Below are positions 1 through 6,494 of a stretch of DNA of 8,206 nt, one piece after another; position 1 is the first letter of the stretch, and each line of letters opens with the position of its first letter. The stretch comes from Pseudomonadota bacterium (GTDB taxonomy: Bacteria; Pseudomonadota; Alphaproteobacteria; Rhizobiales; Xanthobacteraceae). Both the position numbers and the translations under genes were made by a program. A model generated the notes under the pieces. That model was not told the DNA's origin. It did not search any database and saw only the letters and a program-made list of their open reading frames with translations. The DNA is taken from NCBI GenBank assembly GCA_023417665.1, contig JAEZFA010000254.1, positions 1 to 8,206 on the forward strand. Direction: 5' to 3'.

Positions 1-362
1 CAACCATTGTGCGGGATCGGCGTCACGTCGCGGATCGACGTCACGGTGAAGCCCGCAGCCTGCAGCGCGCGAAGCGCCGACTCGCGGCCCGAACCGGGGC
101 CGGAAACTTCCACTTCCAGCGTGCGCATGCCGTGCTCGGCCGCCTTCTTCGCGGCGTCTTCCGCCGCAACCTGCGCCGCATAGGGCGTCGACTTGCGCGA
201 GCCCTTGAAACCCATCGTGCCAGACGACGACCAGGCAATCGTGTTGCCCTGCACGTCGGTGATGGTGATCATCGTATTGTTGAACGAGGCCGCGACATGC
301 GCGACGCCGGCCGCGATGTTCTTGCGCTCGCGCTTGCGGACGACTTTTGCTTCTTTCGCCAT
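1..362 (-). CDS. rpsK: 30S ribosomal protein S11 (uS11), C-terminal end missing
   Basis: The ATG is at 360-362 and the frame stays open to the left edge, giving 120 residues of a protein that is normally about 129. S11 lines the 30S platform and the E-site mRNA path. Readable hallmarks are MAKEAKVVRKRERKN at the start, GVAHVAASFNNTMITITD, GNTIAWSSSGTMGFKGSRK, STPYAAQVAAEDAAKKA, EVSGPGSGRESALRALQAAG and SIRDVTPIPHNG at the edge. Only the Arg/Lys-rich end is outside the window. The SD is weak (AGG about seven bases before ATG) in the 30-base gap after rpsM, which hints at translational coupling. rpoA would be expected next. Confidence 0.97.
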   Translation of the reverse strand, partial: MAKEAKVVRKRERKNIAAGVAHVAASFNNTMITITDVQGNTIAWSSSGTMGFKGSRKSTPYAAQVAAEDAAKKAAEHGMRTLEVEVSGPGSGRESALRALQAAGFTVTSIRDVTPIPHNG

Positions 363-385
363 GACGAACCTGTTTCTCTATCCAG

Positions 386-399
386 TTAGCGCTTAGCGC
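386..399. repeat. Tandem 7-bp repeat at the rpsM stop
   Basis: TTAGCGC occurs twice in a row (386-392 and 393-399) on the plus strand. It covers the rpsM stop codon and a few bases after it. It is too short to mean much and is listed only for completeness. Confidence 0.5.
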
Positions 400-770
400 G
401 TGGCCATCTTCTTGCCGGCAATCGGCTTCGCAGGACCCTTGCGCGTGCGCGCGTTGGTGTGCGTGCGCTGTCCGTGCACCGGAAGGCCGCGGCGATGCCG
501 CAGGCCGCGATAGCAGCCGAGATCCTGCAGGCGCTTGATGTTGAGGGTGACTTCGCGGCGCAGATCGCCTTCGACGACATAGTCGCGGTCGATCAGTTCG
601 CGGATCTGGAGCACTTCCTGGTCGGTGAGCTGGTTCACGCGGCGCTCGGCCGGAATTTTCAGCTCCTCGACGATCTTCTTGGCGCGCAGCTGGCCGATGC
701 CATGGATGTATTGAAGCGCGATGATCACGCGCTTGCCGGTCGGGATATTGACGCCTGCGATACGGGCCAC
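393..770 (-). CDS. rpsM: 30S ribosomal protein S13 (uS13)
   Basis: Complete gene of 125 residues with GTG start and TAA stop. S13 is in the 30S head, contacts P-site tRNA and forms bridges to L5 and 23S rRNA. MARIAGVNIPTGKRV, ALQYIHGIG (18-26, helix-hairpin-helix region), VEGDLRREV, RGLRHRRGLPVHGQRTHTNA and RTRKGPAKPIAGKK are diagnostic. The GTG at 768-770 is the only start that fits: GGAG is nine bases upstream and no in-frame ATG precedes it. The protein ends in MATR after the usual GKK. It is the first gene after the 168-base leader described above. Confidence 0.98.
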   Translation of the reverse strand: MARIAGVNIPTGKRVIIALQYIHGIGQLRAKKIVEELKIPAERRVNQLTDQEVLQIRELIDRDYVVEGDLRREVTLNIKRLQDLGCYRGLRHRRGLPVHGQRTHTNARTRKGPAKPIAGKKMATR

Positions 771-805
771 GATTCTAGTCTCCGAAGTACGGGCGGTCTG
801 GCCCG
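763..805 (-). promoter_or_regulatory. Leader structure covering the rpsM start
   Basis: The mRNA segment CGGGCC (800-805) can pair either with GCCCG at 790-794 (5-bp stem, 6-base loop) or with GGCCCG at 763-768, which overlaps the GUG start and the next two codons. The SD GGAG (780-783) lies between. The second pairing would hide the start. E. coli alpha mRNA, bound by S4, is known for a pseudoknot at the same start region. Confidence 0.4.
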
Positions 806-824
806 AAATTGTTGTCGATACGGC

Positions 825-867
825 AAAAAACGACGCCCAACCCCCCGGTGCGGAGGGCTCGGCATCG
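825..867 (-). terminator. Intrinsic terminator or attenuator in the rpsM leader
   Basis: On the minus strand positions 867-861 pair with 831-837 (seven pairs, one U-G). After one G-G mismatch 859-852 pair with 839-846 (eight pairs, two wobbles), leaving a loop at 851-847. Six Us follow at once (830-825). A GC-rich stem of 15 pairs plus a U-run is the form of a Rho-independent terminator. It lies after the possible promoter and 55 bases before the rpsM start, so it would act as an attenuator of the alpha operon, or as a terminator for spc read-through. Confidence 0.7.
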
Positions 868-891
868 CCTCATCAATAGCGACGGATGCCG
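860..891 (-). other. Alternative stem that could act as an anti-terminator
   Basis: On the mRNA, GGCAUC (885-890) is exactly complementary to GAUGCC (861-866), extendable by one pair (891 with 860). GAUGCC is also most of the 5' arm of the terminator-like hairpin just downstream, so the two structures exclude each other. A transcript starting at about 887 would contain only half of the upstream arm; a read-through transcript from adk would contain all of it. Confidence 0.35.
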
Positions 892-893
892 GG

Positions 894-922
894 TATGTAA
901 GGAAGGCCGCATTTCAAGTCAA
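894..922 (-). promoter_or_regulatory. Possible sigma-70 type promoter upstream of rpsM
   Basis: On the minus strand TTGACT (917-922, 5 of 6 to the -35 consensus) and TACATA (894-899, only 3 of 6 to the -10 consensus) are 17 bases apart. They lie just downstream of the adk stop, and the expected transcription start is near 887. A promoter here would let the alpha operon be transcribed separately from spc. The good -35 box and ideal spacing support it; the weak -10 limits confidence. Confidence 0.45.
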
Positions 923-938
923 CCTCACCAAAACCCTT

Positions 939-1535
939 TTAAACCGCCGCTTTTCGGGCCTTGAGGCCCTCGTCGATCGCCTTTTCCACGGCGGGAATCG
1001 GCTCCATTCCGTCGATTTCGAGCAGGGTTCCCTGCCCGGCGTAGTAGGACGACAGCGGCGCGGTCTGGGACCGGTAGGCATCCAGCCGCTTTTTAAGCGA
1101 TTCCGGGTTGTCGTCGGCCCGGACAGTCTCACCGCGCGCGGTCATTTCCGCGATTCGGGTCTCGATCCGCTTGAGCAGGATGCTCTCGTCGACCTTGAGT
1201 TCCACGACCGCGTCGAGCGCGATGCCCTTGGCGGCGAGCAGCCTATCCAGCGCCTCCGCCTGCGCGACCGTGCGCGGGAAGCCGTCGAGGATAAAGCCGT
1301 TCTTGACGTCCGCCTCCTTGAGCCGGTCGTCGATGATGCCGATGACGACCTCGTCCGAGACGAGCTCGCCGCGCGCCATGATGTCCTTGGCCTTGAGACC
1401 GACCGGCGTTTCCGCCTTGACGGCGGCCCGCAACATGTCCCCGGTCGACAGCCGCACGATGCCGTGCCGCTCGATCAACCGGTCGCCCTGTGTGCCCTTA
1501 CCCGCCCCCGGAGGTCCGAGCAGAACCAGTCTCAT
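939..1535 (-). CDS. adk: Adenylate kinase, short form
   Basis: Complete gene of 198 residues, ATG to TAA. Adenylate kinase interconverts ATP + AMP and 2 ADP in the cytoplasm, balancing the adenylate pool. The P-loop GPPGAGKGT is at residues 7-15, the AMP-binding STGDMLR at 30-36 and the signature FILDGFPRT at 81-89; Arg-rich segments ETRIAEMTARGE (125-136) and RADDNPESLKKRL (139-151) supply the phosphate-binding arginines. There is no long LID insertion and no zinc-binding cysteine cluster, so it is shorter than E. coli Adk (214), as is common in alphaproteobacteria. It overlaps the secY stop by four bases, with GGAG as SD seven bases upstream inside secY. Upstream sequence open in this frame is a shadow of secY. 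Confidence 0.98.
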   Translation of the reverse strand: MRLVLLGPPGAGKGTQGDRLIERHGIVRLSTGDMLRAAVKAETPVGLKAKDIMARGELVSDEVVIGIIDDRLKEADVKNGFILDGFPRTVAQAEALDRLLAAKGIALDAVVELKVDESILLKRIETRIAEMTARGETVRADDNPESLKKRLDAYRSQTAPLSSYYAGQGTLLEIDGMEPIPAVEKAIDEGLKARKAAV

Positions 1536-2866
1536 CGCCGCGCTCCGCGAAGCTTCGATTTCTTGATCAGGCCTTCGTACTGATGCGCGAGCAGATAGCC
1601 CTGCACCTGCGCGACCGTATCCATGGTCACCGACACCACGATCAGAAGCGAGGTGCCGCCGAAATAGAATGGCACCGCCGCGTAGGCGACCAGCAATTCG
1701 GGCAGCAGACAGACCAGCACGAGATAGGCCGCGCCGACGACCGTGATGCGCGTCAACACATAGTCGATGTATTTCGCCGTGTTCTCGCCCGGACGGATGC
1801 CCGGAATGAAACCGCCATGCTTCTTCAGGTTGTCGGCGGTCTCCGCCGGATTGAAGACGATCGCGGTATAGAAGAAGGCGAAGAAGATGATCAGCAGCGC
1901 ATAGAGCGCCATATAGGCCGGACGCCCGTGGCCGAGCATGGTGGTCAGCCACTGCAGCCACTCCGGGCCCTGCCCCGCGGTGAACTGCGCGATCGTCGTC
2001 GGCACGAGCAACAGCGATGAGGCGAAGATCGGCGGGATCACGCCCGACGAGTTCAGCTTCAGCGGCAGATGCGAGGATTGCCCCTCGAAGAGTTTGTTGC
2101 CGACCTGGCGTTTCGGATACTGGATCAGCAGTCTTCGCTGCGCGCGCTCCATGTAAACGATGAAGGTGATCGCAGCGATCGCAACGATGATGATCAGCAG
2201 GATCAGCGCGGTCGAAACCGCACCGGTGCGGCCGAGATCCAGAAGCCCCGCGAGTGCCGCCGGAAGCTCCGCGACGATGCCCGCGAAGATGATCAGCGAA
2301 ATGCCGTTGCCGATGCCGCGCGCGGTGATCTGCTCGCCGAGCCACATCAGGAAGACGGTGCCGCCGGTCAGCGTGATGACCGTCGAAATGCGGAAGAACC
2401 AGCCGGGTTCGCTGACGATACCGCCGCCGCCGCCCTCGAGGCCGACAGCGATTCCATAGGCCTGCAGCATCGCGAGCACGACGGTGAGATAGCGCGTGTA
2501 CTGGTGGATGACCTTGCGGCCCTGCTCGCCTTCCTTCTTCAGCGCTTCGAGCGTCGGCGAGACCGTCGTCAAAAGCTGCAGAATGATGGACGCCGAGATG
2601 TACGGCATGATGTTGAGCGCGAAGATCGCCATGCGCTCGACCGCGCCGCCGGAGAACATATTGAACAGGCCGAGAATGCCGCCACGCGCCTGATTGAAGG
2701 CGTTGGTGAAGGCGATCGGGTCGATGCCCGGCATCGGAATGAAGGTGCCGAGGCGATAGACCAGGAGCGCACCCAGCGTGAACCAGATGCGCTTCTTCAG
2801 TTCTTCAGCTTTGGCAAGCGCGCTGAAGTTTAGGTTGGCCGCGAGTTGTTCGGCTGCCGACGCCAT
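1532..2866 (-). CDS. secY: Protein translocase channel subunit SecY
   Basis: Complete gene of 444 residues, ATG to TGA, similar to E. coli SecY (443). SecY is the ten-helix inner-membrane channel that, with SecE and SecG, passes unfolded proteins driven by SecA or inserts membrane proteins from SRP-bound ribosomes. Seen: TM1 about residues 28-43 with PMPG after it, the plug-region segment GLFNMFSGGAVERMAIFALN (66-85), MPYISASIILQLL (87-99), KKEGEQGRK (110-118), GNGISLIIF (186-194) and the cytoplasmic C5 loop GIRPGENTAKYID (356-368), whose Arg358 corresponds to the key E. coli Arg357. A run of five glycines (145-149) comes from a short GGC-type repeat at 2421-2434. GGAG lies five bases before the ATG. 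The TGA overlaps the adk start (ATGA). Confidence 0.99.
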   Translation of the reverse strand: MASAAEQLAANLNFSALAKAEELKKRIWFTLGALLVYRLGTFIPMPGIDPIAFTNAFNQARGGILGLFNMFSGGAVERMAIFALNIMPYISASIILQLLTTVSPTLEALKKEGEQGRKVIHQYTRYLTVVLAMLQAYGIAVGLEGGGGGIVSEPGWFFRISTVITLTGGTVFLMWLGEQITARGIGNGISLIIFAGIVAELPAALAGLLDLGRTGAVSTALILLIIIVAIAAITFIVYMERAQRRLLIQYPKRQVGNKLFEGQSSHLPLKLNSSGVIPPIFASSLLLVPTTIAQFTAGQGPEWLQWLTTMLGHGRPAYMALYALLIIFFAFFYTAIVFNPAETADNLKKHGGFIPGIRPGENTAKYIDYVLTRITVVGAAYLVLVCLLPELLVAYAAVPFYFGGTSLLIVVSVTMDTVAQVQGYLLAHQYEGLIKKSKLRGARR

Positions 2867-2914
2867 TTTCGCTCCGATCCGCCCCGACTATGATTTCCCG
2901 AAGTTGAAGAGAAG

Positions 2915-3448
2915 TCAGGCTTTCTTTTCGCCCGCTTCCTTCTTCGGTTTTTTCTGCATCTTGGCCGGCTTTTCCTGATCGGCCTTCTTCACGACAAGCT
3001 TCTTCACCGAACCGCCGGCCTTCTCGACCGCGGCGATCGCCGACTTCGAGGCGCCGGCCACTTCGAACGAAAGCTTGGTCTTGAGTTCGCCCTTGCCGAG
3101 CAGACGCACGCCGTTGCCGGCGCGGCGGATGACGCCGGCCTTCGCGAGCGATTCCGCAGTCACGGTGTCGCCTTCCTTGAACAGCTTCGCATCGACCGCC
3201 TTCTGGATGCGGTCGAGGTTCACTTCGCTGTATTCGACGGCGAAGATGTTGTTGAAGCCGCGCTTCGGCAGACGGCGATGCAGCGGCATCTGACCGCCTT
3301 CGCGGCCCTTGATGCGCACACCCGTGCGGGACTTCTGACCCTTCACACCGCGGCCGCCGGTCTTGCCCTTGCCGGAGCCGATGCCACGGCCGACGCGAAT
3401 GCGATTCTTCCGCGCGCCTTCGTTATCGGCGATCTGATTGAGTTTCAT
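2915..3448 (-). CDS. rplO: 50S ribosomal protein L15 (uL15) with a long lysine-rich tail
   Basis: Complete gene of 177 residues, ATG to TGA. L15 is an early-binding 23S rRNA protein with a long basic N-terminal extension. The start MKLNQIADNEGARK, the Gly/Arg/Lys-rich GRGIGSGKGKTGGRG (20-34), GGQMPLHRRLPKRGFNNIF (51-69) and GVRLLGKGELKTKL (113-126) are typical. I took the ATG at 3446-3448, which has GAGG eight bases upstream and fits the family; an in-frame start at 3550 would add 34 residues translated from inside rpmD. The protein continues after residue 148 with about 29 mostly Lys, Glu, Pro and Ala residues, beyond where E. coli L15 (144) ends. Confidence 0.97.
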   Translation of the reverse strand: MKLNQIADNEGARKNRIRVGRGIGSGKGKTGGRGVKGQKSRTGVRIKGREGGQMPLHRRLPKRGFNNIFAVEYSEVNLDRIQKAVDAKLFKEGDTVTAESLAKAGVIRRAGNGVRLLGKGELKTKLSFEVAGASKSAIAAVEKAGGSVKKLVVKKADQEKPAKMQKKPKKEAGEKKA

Positions 3449-3458
3449 CGTCTGATCC

Positions 3459-3647
3459 TCACTTGTCCTCGACGATCCGCACCATGTGCGCGACCTTCGC
3501 GACCATGCCGCGCGTTGCCGGCGTATCGACCAGCTCGCGCTTCTTGCCACGCTTGTTCAGGCCGAGACCGATCAGGGTCTTTTCCTGCTTGCCGTCGCGG
3601 CGGATCGGGCTGCCGAACTGCTCGACGGTGATTTTCTTACCGGCCAT
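3459..3647 (-). CDS. rpmD: 50S ribosomal protein L30 (uL30)
   Basis: Complete gene of 62 residues, ATG to TGA, the usual L30 length. L30 is a small peripheral 23S rRNA-binding protein. The segments ITVEQFGSPIRR, TLIGLGLNKRGK (residues 24-35) and the closing RGMVAKVAHMVRIVED identify it. An AAGGAG SD overlaps the rpsE stop codon (TAAGGAG), so termination and initiation are probably coupled. Confidence 0.97.
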   Translation of the reverse strand: MAGKKITVEQFGSPIRRDGKQEKTLIGLGLNKRGKKRELVDTPATRGMVAKVAHMVRIVEDK

Positions 3648-3658
3648 CGCGGTTCTCC

Positions 3659-4246
3659 TTAGCCTTCGGCCGACGCTTCGACGTCGGTGTCGCGGCGGCG
3701 GGCCTGCAGCGTCGAAACCTTGATGCCGCGGCGGGCCGCGACCGAGCGCGGGCTGTCCTGGTTCTTGAGCGCATCGAAGGTGGCGCGAACCATGTTGTAG
3801 GGGTTCGACGAACCGAACGACTTCGCGACGATGTCCTGCACGCCGACGGTTTCGAACACCGCGCGCATCGGACCACCGGCGATGATGCCGGTACCCGCGG
3901 GAGCCGCGCGCAGCACGACCTTGCCGGCACCATGGTGGCCGTTGACGTCGTGATGAAGCGTGCGTCCGTCGCGCAGGTTCACGCGGATCATCGCGCGCTT
4001 GGCGGAGTCGGTCGCCTTTCGGATCGCCTCAGGCACTTCGCGCGCCTTGCCGTGACCGAAGCCGACGCGGCCCTTCTGATCGCCGACCACGACGAGCGCT
4101 GCGAAACCGAAGCGCTTGCCGCCCTTCACGACCTTCGCAACGCGGTTGATGTGGACCAGCTTGTCCACCAGACCGCTGTCGCGCTCTTCCCGGTCGCGAT
4201 CGCGATCCCGGCCCCGGCCCCGTTTTTCGTCTCTTTCGCGTGCCAT
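3659..4246 (-). CDS. rpsE: 30S ribosomal protein S5 (uS5)
   Basis: Complete gene of 195 residues, ATG to TAA. S5 shapes the mRNA entry channel with S3 and S4 and affects accuracy and spectinomycin response. The N-terminal S5 RNA-binding domain (about residues 25-90) contains VHINRVAKVVKGGKRFGFAA and VGDQKGRVGFGHGKA; the C-terminal domain has APAGTGIIAGGPMRAV (115-130) and GSSNPYNMVRATFDAL. Before the domain there is a charged, low-complexity stretch rich in alternating Arg and Asp (residues 9-23) that makes the protein longer than E. coli S5 (167). TAAGGA at the rplR stop doubles as SD. Confidence 0.98.
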   Translation of the reverse strand: MARERDEKRGRGRDRDRDREERDSGLVDKLVHINRVAKVVKGGKRFGFAALVVVGDQKGRVGFGHGKAREVPEAIRKATDSAKRAMIRVNLRDGRTLHHDVNGHHGAGKVVLRAAPAGTGIIAGGPMRAVFETVGVQDIVAKSFGSSNPYNMVRATFDALKNQDSPRSVAARRGIKVSTLQARRRDTDVEASAEG

Positions 4247-4256
4247 GATGCTGTCC

Positions 4257-4619
4257 TTAGTAACTCAATCCGCCTTCACGCGCAGCGTCGGCGAGTGCCT
4301 TGACGCGGCCGTGAAAACGATAGGCGCCCCGGTCGAAGATGACTTCCTTCACGCCCTGCGCTTTCGCGCGTTCGGCGATCAGGCTGCCGACCGCTTTTGC
4401 GGCCTCGACATTCGCGCCCGACTTCAGTTTGCCGCGCATATCCTTTTCGAGCGTCGAAGCGGACGCGAGCGTCGCGCCCTTCACGTCGTCGATGATCTGC
4501 GCATAGATGTTCATGCCCGAGCGGTGAACCGACAGGCGCGGACGGCCGTAGGCCGACGCTTTGAGCGATCGACGCACGCTCGCTTTGCGGCGCTTGGAGC
4601 GATCTGCAATGGTTGCCAT
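4257..4619 (-). CDS. rplR: 50S ribosomal protein L18 (uL18)
   Basis: Complete gene of 120 residues, ATG to TAA. L18 binds 5S rRNA and helps bring it into the central protuberance together with L5. The Arg/Lys-rich N-terminus (ADRSKRRKASVRRSLK, residues 5-20), RPRLSVHRSGMNIYAQIIDD and the C-terminal FDRGAYRFHGRVKALADAAREGGL are characteristic. CGGGGAA lies in the 12-base gap after rplF as a modest SD. Confidence 0.98.
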   Translation of the reverse strand: MATIADRSKRRKASVRRSLKASAYGRPRLSVHRSGMNIYAQIIDDVKGATLASASTLEKDMRGKLKSGANVEAAKAVGSLIAERAKAQGVKEVIFDRGAYRFHGRVKALADAAREGGLSY

Positions 4620-4631
4620 CGTGGTTCCCCG

Positions 4632-5165
4632 TTACTTCTTCTTGCCTTCCTTGCGGAAGATGAATTCGCCTTCGTACTTCACGCCCTTGCCCTTGTAGGG
4701 CTCCGGCGGACGATAGGCGCGGATTTCGGATGCGACCTGACCGACCTTCTGCTTGTCGATGCCGGAGACCACGATTTCCGTGGGCTTCGGCGTAGCGACC
4801 GTGACGCCGGCCGGCACTTCGTAGACCACGTCGTGGCTGTAGCCGAGCGACAGGCTCAGGTTCTTGCCCTGCATCGCGGCGCGGTAGCCGACGCCGGTGA
4901 TTTCGAGCTTGCGCTCGAAGCCCTTCGAGACGCCGGTGACGATGTTGTTCACGAGCGCGCGATAGAGACCCCAGGACGCCTGGTCCTGCTTCTCCTCTCC
5001 CTTCTTCTCGAAGACGATCTGATTCTTGTCGAGCTTGGGCGTGACGTTGTCGTTCATCACAACCGAAAGTTCGCCCTTCGGACCTTTGACCTTGACGGTC
5101 TGGCCCGTGACGGTCGCCGTGACGCCGGACGGAACGGCGACGGGGCGCTTGCCAATCTTGGACAT
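4632..5165 (-). CDS. rplF: 50S ribosomal protein L6 (uL6)
   Basis: Complete gene of 177 residues, ATG to TAA. L6 lies by the sarcin-ricin loop and the factor-binding site and has two related domains. MSKIGKRPVAVPSGV opens domain 1; ASWGLYRALVNNIVTGVSKG, EITGVGYRAAMQG and the closing RAYRPPEPYKGKGVKYEGE are family hallmarks. The Lys-rich end (EGKKK) is usual. The 17-base gap after rpsH carries GGAAGG as SD. Length equals E. coli L6. Confidence 0.98.
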   Translation of the reverse strand: MSKIGKRPVAVPSGVTATVTGQTVKVKGPKGELSVVMNDNVTPKLDKNQIVFEKKGEEKQDQASWGLYRALVNNIVTGVSKGFERKLEITGVGYRAAMQGKNLSLSLGYSHDVVYEVPAGVTVATPKPTEIVVSGIDKQKVGQVASEIRAYRPPEPYKGKGVKYEGEFIFRKEGKKK

Positions 5166-5182
5166 GTTTTCCCGTTCCTTCC

Positions 5183-5581
5183 TTAGAACACCGTGCAGAG
5201 CACTTCGCCGCCGACGTTCTGCTCGCGGGCGCTGTGATCGGCCATCACGCCTCTCGGCGTCGAAACGATCGCAATGCCGAGACCGTTGTTGACGCGCGGC
5301 AGCGCATCGACGGAGGCATAAACACGGCGGCCAGGCTTCGACACGCGGGCGATCTCGCGGATCGCCGGCTCGCCTTCGGCATACTTCAGTTCGACGTCGA
5401 ACTCGGTGCGGCCGTTGCCGAACTCGGTGGTGGAATAGCCGCGGATGTAGCCTTCGTCCTTGAGCACGTCGAGGACGCGCGCACGGAACGAGGAACCGGG
5501 CGTGGAAACGCGATCGCGCTTGCGCATCTGGGCGTTCCGGATGCGGGTCAGCATATCGCCGAGCGGATCATGCAATGCCAT
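5183..5581 (-). CDS. rpsH: 30S ribosomal protein S8 (uS8)
   Basis: Complete gene of 132 residues, ATG to TAA. S8 binds 16S rRNA helix 21 in the central domain; in E. coli it also represses the spc operon. The N-terminal DPLGDMLTRIRNAQMRK (residues 5-21), DVLKDEGYIRGY, IARVSKPGRRVY and GLGIAIVSTPRGVMAD are diagnostic, as is the GGEVLCTVF end. A strong GAGGAGG SD lies in the 15 bases between the rpsN stop and this start. I see no obvious S8 operator in the window but could not fold the whole mRNA. Confidence 0.98.
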   Translation of the reverse strand: MALHDPLGDMLTRIRNAQMRKRDRVSTPGSSFRARVLDVLKDEGYIRGYSTTEFGNGRTEFDVELKYAEGEPAIREIARVSKPGRRVYASVDALPRVNNGLGIAIVSTPRGVMADHSAREQNVGGEVLCTVF

Positions 5582-5596
5582 GGTGCGATCCTCCTC

Positions 5597-5902
5597 TTAC
5601 CAGCTCGACTTCACGAGGCCGGGGATCATCCCCTTGGCGCCGTATTCGCGAAGCGCGAGACGGGACATCTTCAGCTTGCGGTAGGTCGCGCGCGGGCGGC
5701 CCGTCACTTCGCAACGGTTGCGAACGCGCTCCTTGGCCGAGTTGCGCGGCAGTTTCGAGAGTTTCAGCACCGCTTCAAAGCGATCCTCGATGGACACCTT
5801 CTTGTCCATGACGACGGCCTTGAGCTTCGCGCGCTTCGCAGCGGCGTTCGCCGTCATCTTGCGGCGGCGCTTGTTCTTCTCGATTGCACTCTTCTTCGCC
5901 AT
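5597..5902 (-). CDS. rpsN: 30S ribosomal protein S14 (uS14), zinc-free long form
   Basis: Complete gene of 101 residues, ATG to TAA. S14 sits in the 30S head and assembles late. This is the long C-minus type without the paired CXXC zinc ligands: only one cysteine is seen, in RNRCEVTGRPRATYRK (residues 62-77). The N-terminal Lys/Arg-rich stretch and the C-terminal GMIPGLVKSSW match the family. AGGAG is five bases before the ATG, in a 34-base gap after rplE. No zinc-form paralogue is in this window. Confidence 0.98.
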   Translation of the reverse strand: MAKKSAIEKNKRRRKMTANAAAKRAKLKAVVMDKKVSIEDRFEAVLKLSKLPRNSAKERVRNRCEVTGRPRATYRKLKMSRLALREYGAKGMIPGLVKSSW

Positions 5903-5936
5903 TTCAGCTCCTAGTCTCCGCGTTTGAAGCGCTGCT

Positions 5937-6494
5937 TCACTGCCGGAAGGGAAAGTTCATTGCCACGAGCAAGGCCCGCGCTTCGTCATCGGTCCTCGCC
6001 GTCGTGCAGACGGTGATGTCCATGCCCCAGACCGACTCGACCTTGTCGTAATCGATCTCGGGGAAAATGATGTGTTCCTTGATGCCCATGGTGTAGTTGC
6101 CACGGCCATCGAAGCTCTTCGGGTTCAGGCCGCGGAAATCGCGCACGCGAGGCAGCGCAACCGTGACCAGGCGGTCGACGAAGTCGAACATGCGGTCGCC
6201 GCGCAGCGTCACCTTGGTGCCAATGCCGACGTTCTCGCGCAGCTTGAAGTTCGCGATCGCCTTGCGGGCCTTCGTGATCACCGACTTCTGGCCGGCGATT
6301 GCAGTCAGGTCGTTCGCGGCAGCCGTGACCTTCTTCTGGTCGGAAGCACCCTCGCCCACGCCCATGTTGATCACGACCTTGTCGAGCCGCGGCACGGCGA
6401 ACGGGTTCGAATAGCCGAACTGCTCGACCAGCTTCGGCCGGATCGTCTTCTCGAACTGCGTCTTCAGACGCGGGGTGTAACTCTGCTCAGCCAT
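5937..6494 (-). CDS. rplE: 50S ribosomal protein L5 (uL5)
   Basis: Complete gene of 185 residues, TGA stop. L5 binds 5S rRNA in the central protuberance and contacts P-site tRNA and S13. Typical segments are PRLDKVVINMGVGEG (residues 35-49), GQKSVITKARKAIANFKLRE (68-87), GTKVTLRGDRMFDF, and GMDITVCTTARTDDEA near the C-terminus. The ATG (6492-6494) lies inside rplX, giving an eight-base overlap; a GGGAG SD is nine to ten bases upstream within rplX. Length and motifs are normal. Confidence 0.98.
   Translation of the reverse strand: MAEQSYTPRLKTQFEKTIRPKLVEQFGYSNPFAVPRLDKVVINMGVGEGASDQKKVTAAANDLTAIAGQKSVITKARKAIANFKLRENVGIGTKVTLRGDRMFDFVDRLVTVALPRVRDFRGLNPKSFDGRGNYTMGIKEHIIFPEIDYDKVESVWGMDITVCTTARTDDEARALLVAMNFPFRQ

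Noticed and set aside
462..479. His instead of Arg in the S13 segment GLPVHGQRT
   Set aside because: E. coli has Arg, but I recall His at this place in some alphaproteobacteria; without an alignment it is not evidence of anything unusual.
459..1583. A long plus-strand open frame (374 codons) opposite rpsM and adk, and similar ones at 2069-2833, 4116-5186 and 6610-7431
   Set aside because: They lie antisense to well-identified ribosomal-protein, secY or adk genes, their compositions are Arg/Asp/Ala/Leu-rich shadows, and no family is recognisable.
2421..2434. CCG/GGC trinucleotide run inside secY
   Set aside because: Only about five units, in a variable periplasmic loop of SecY, giving five glycines; common in high-GC genomes.
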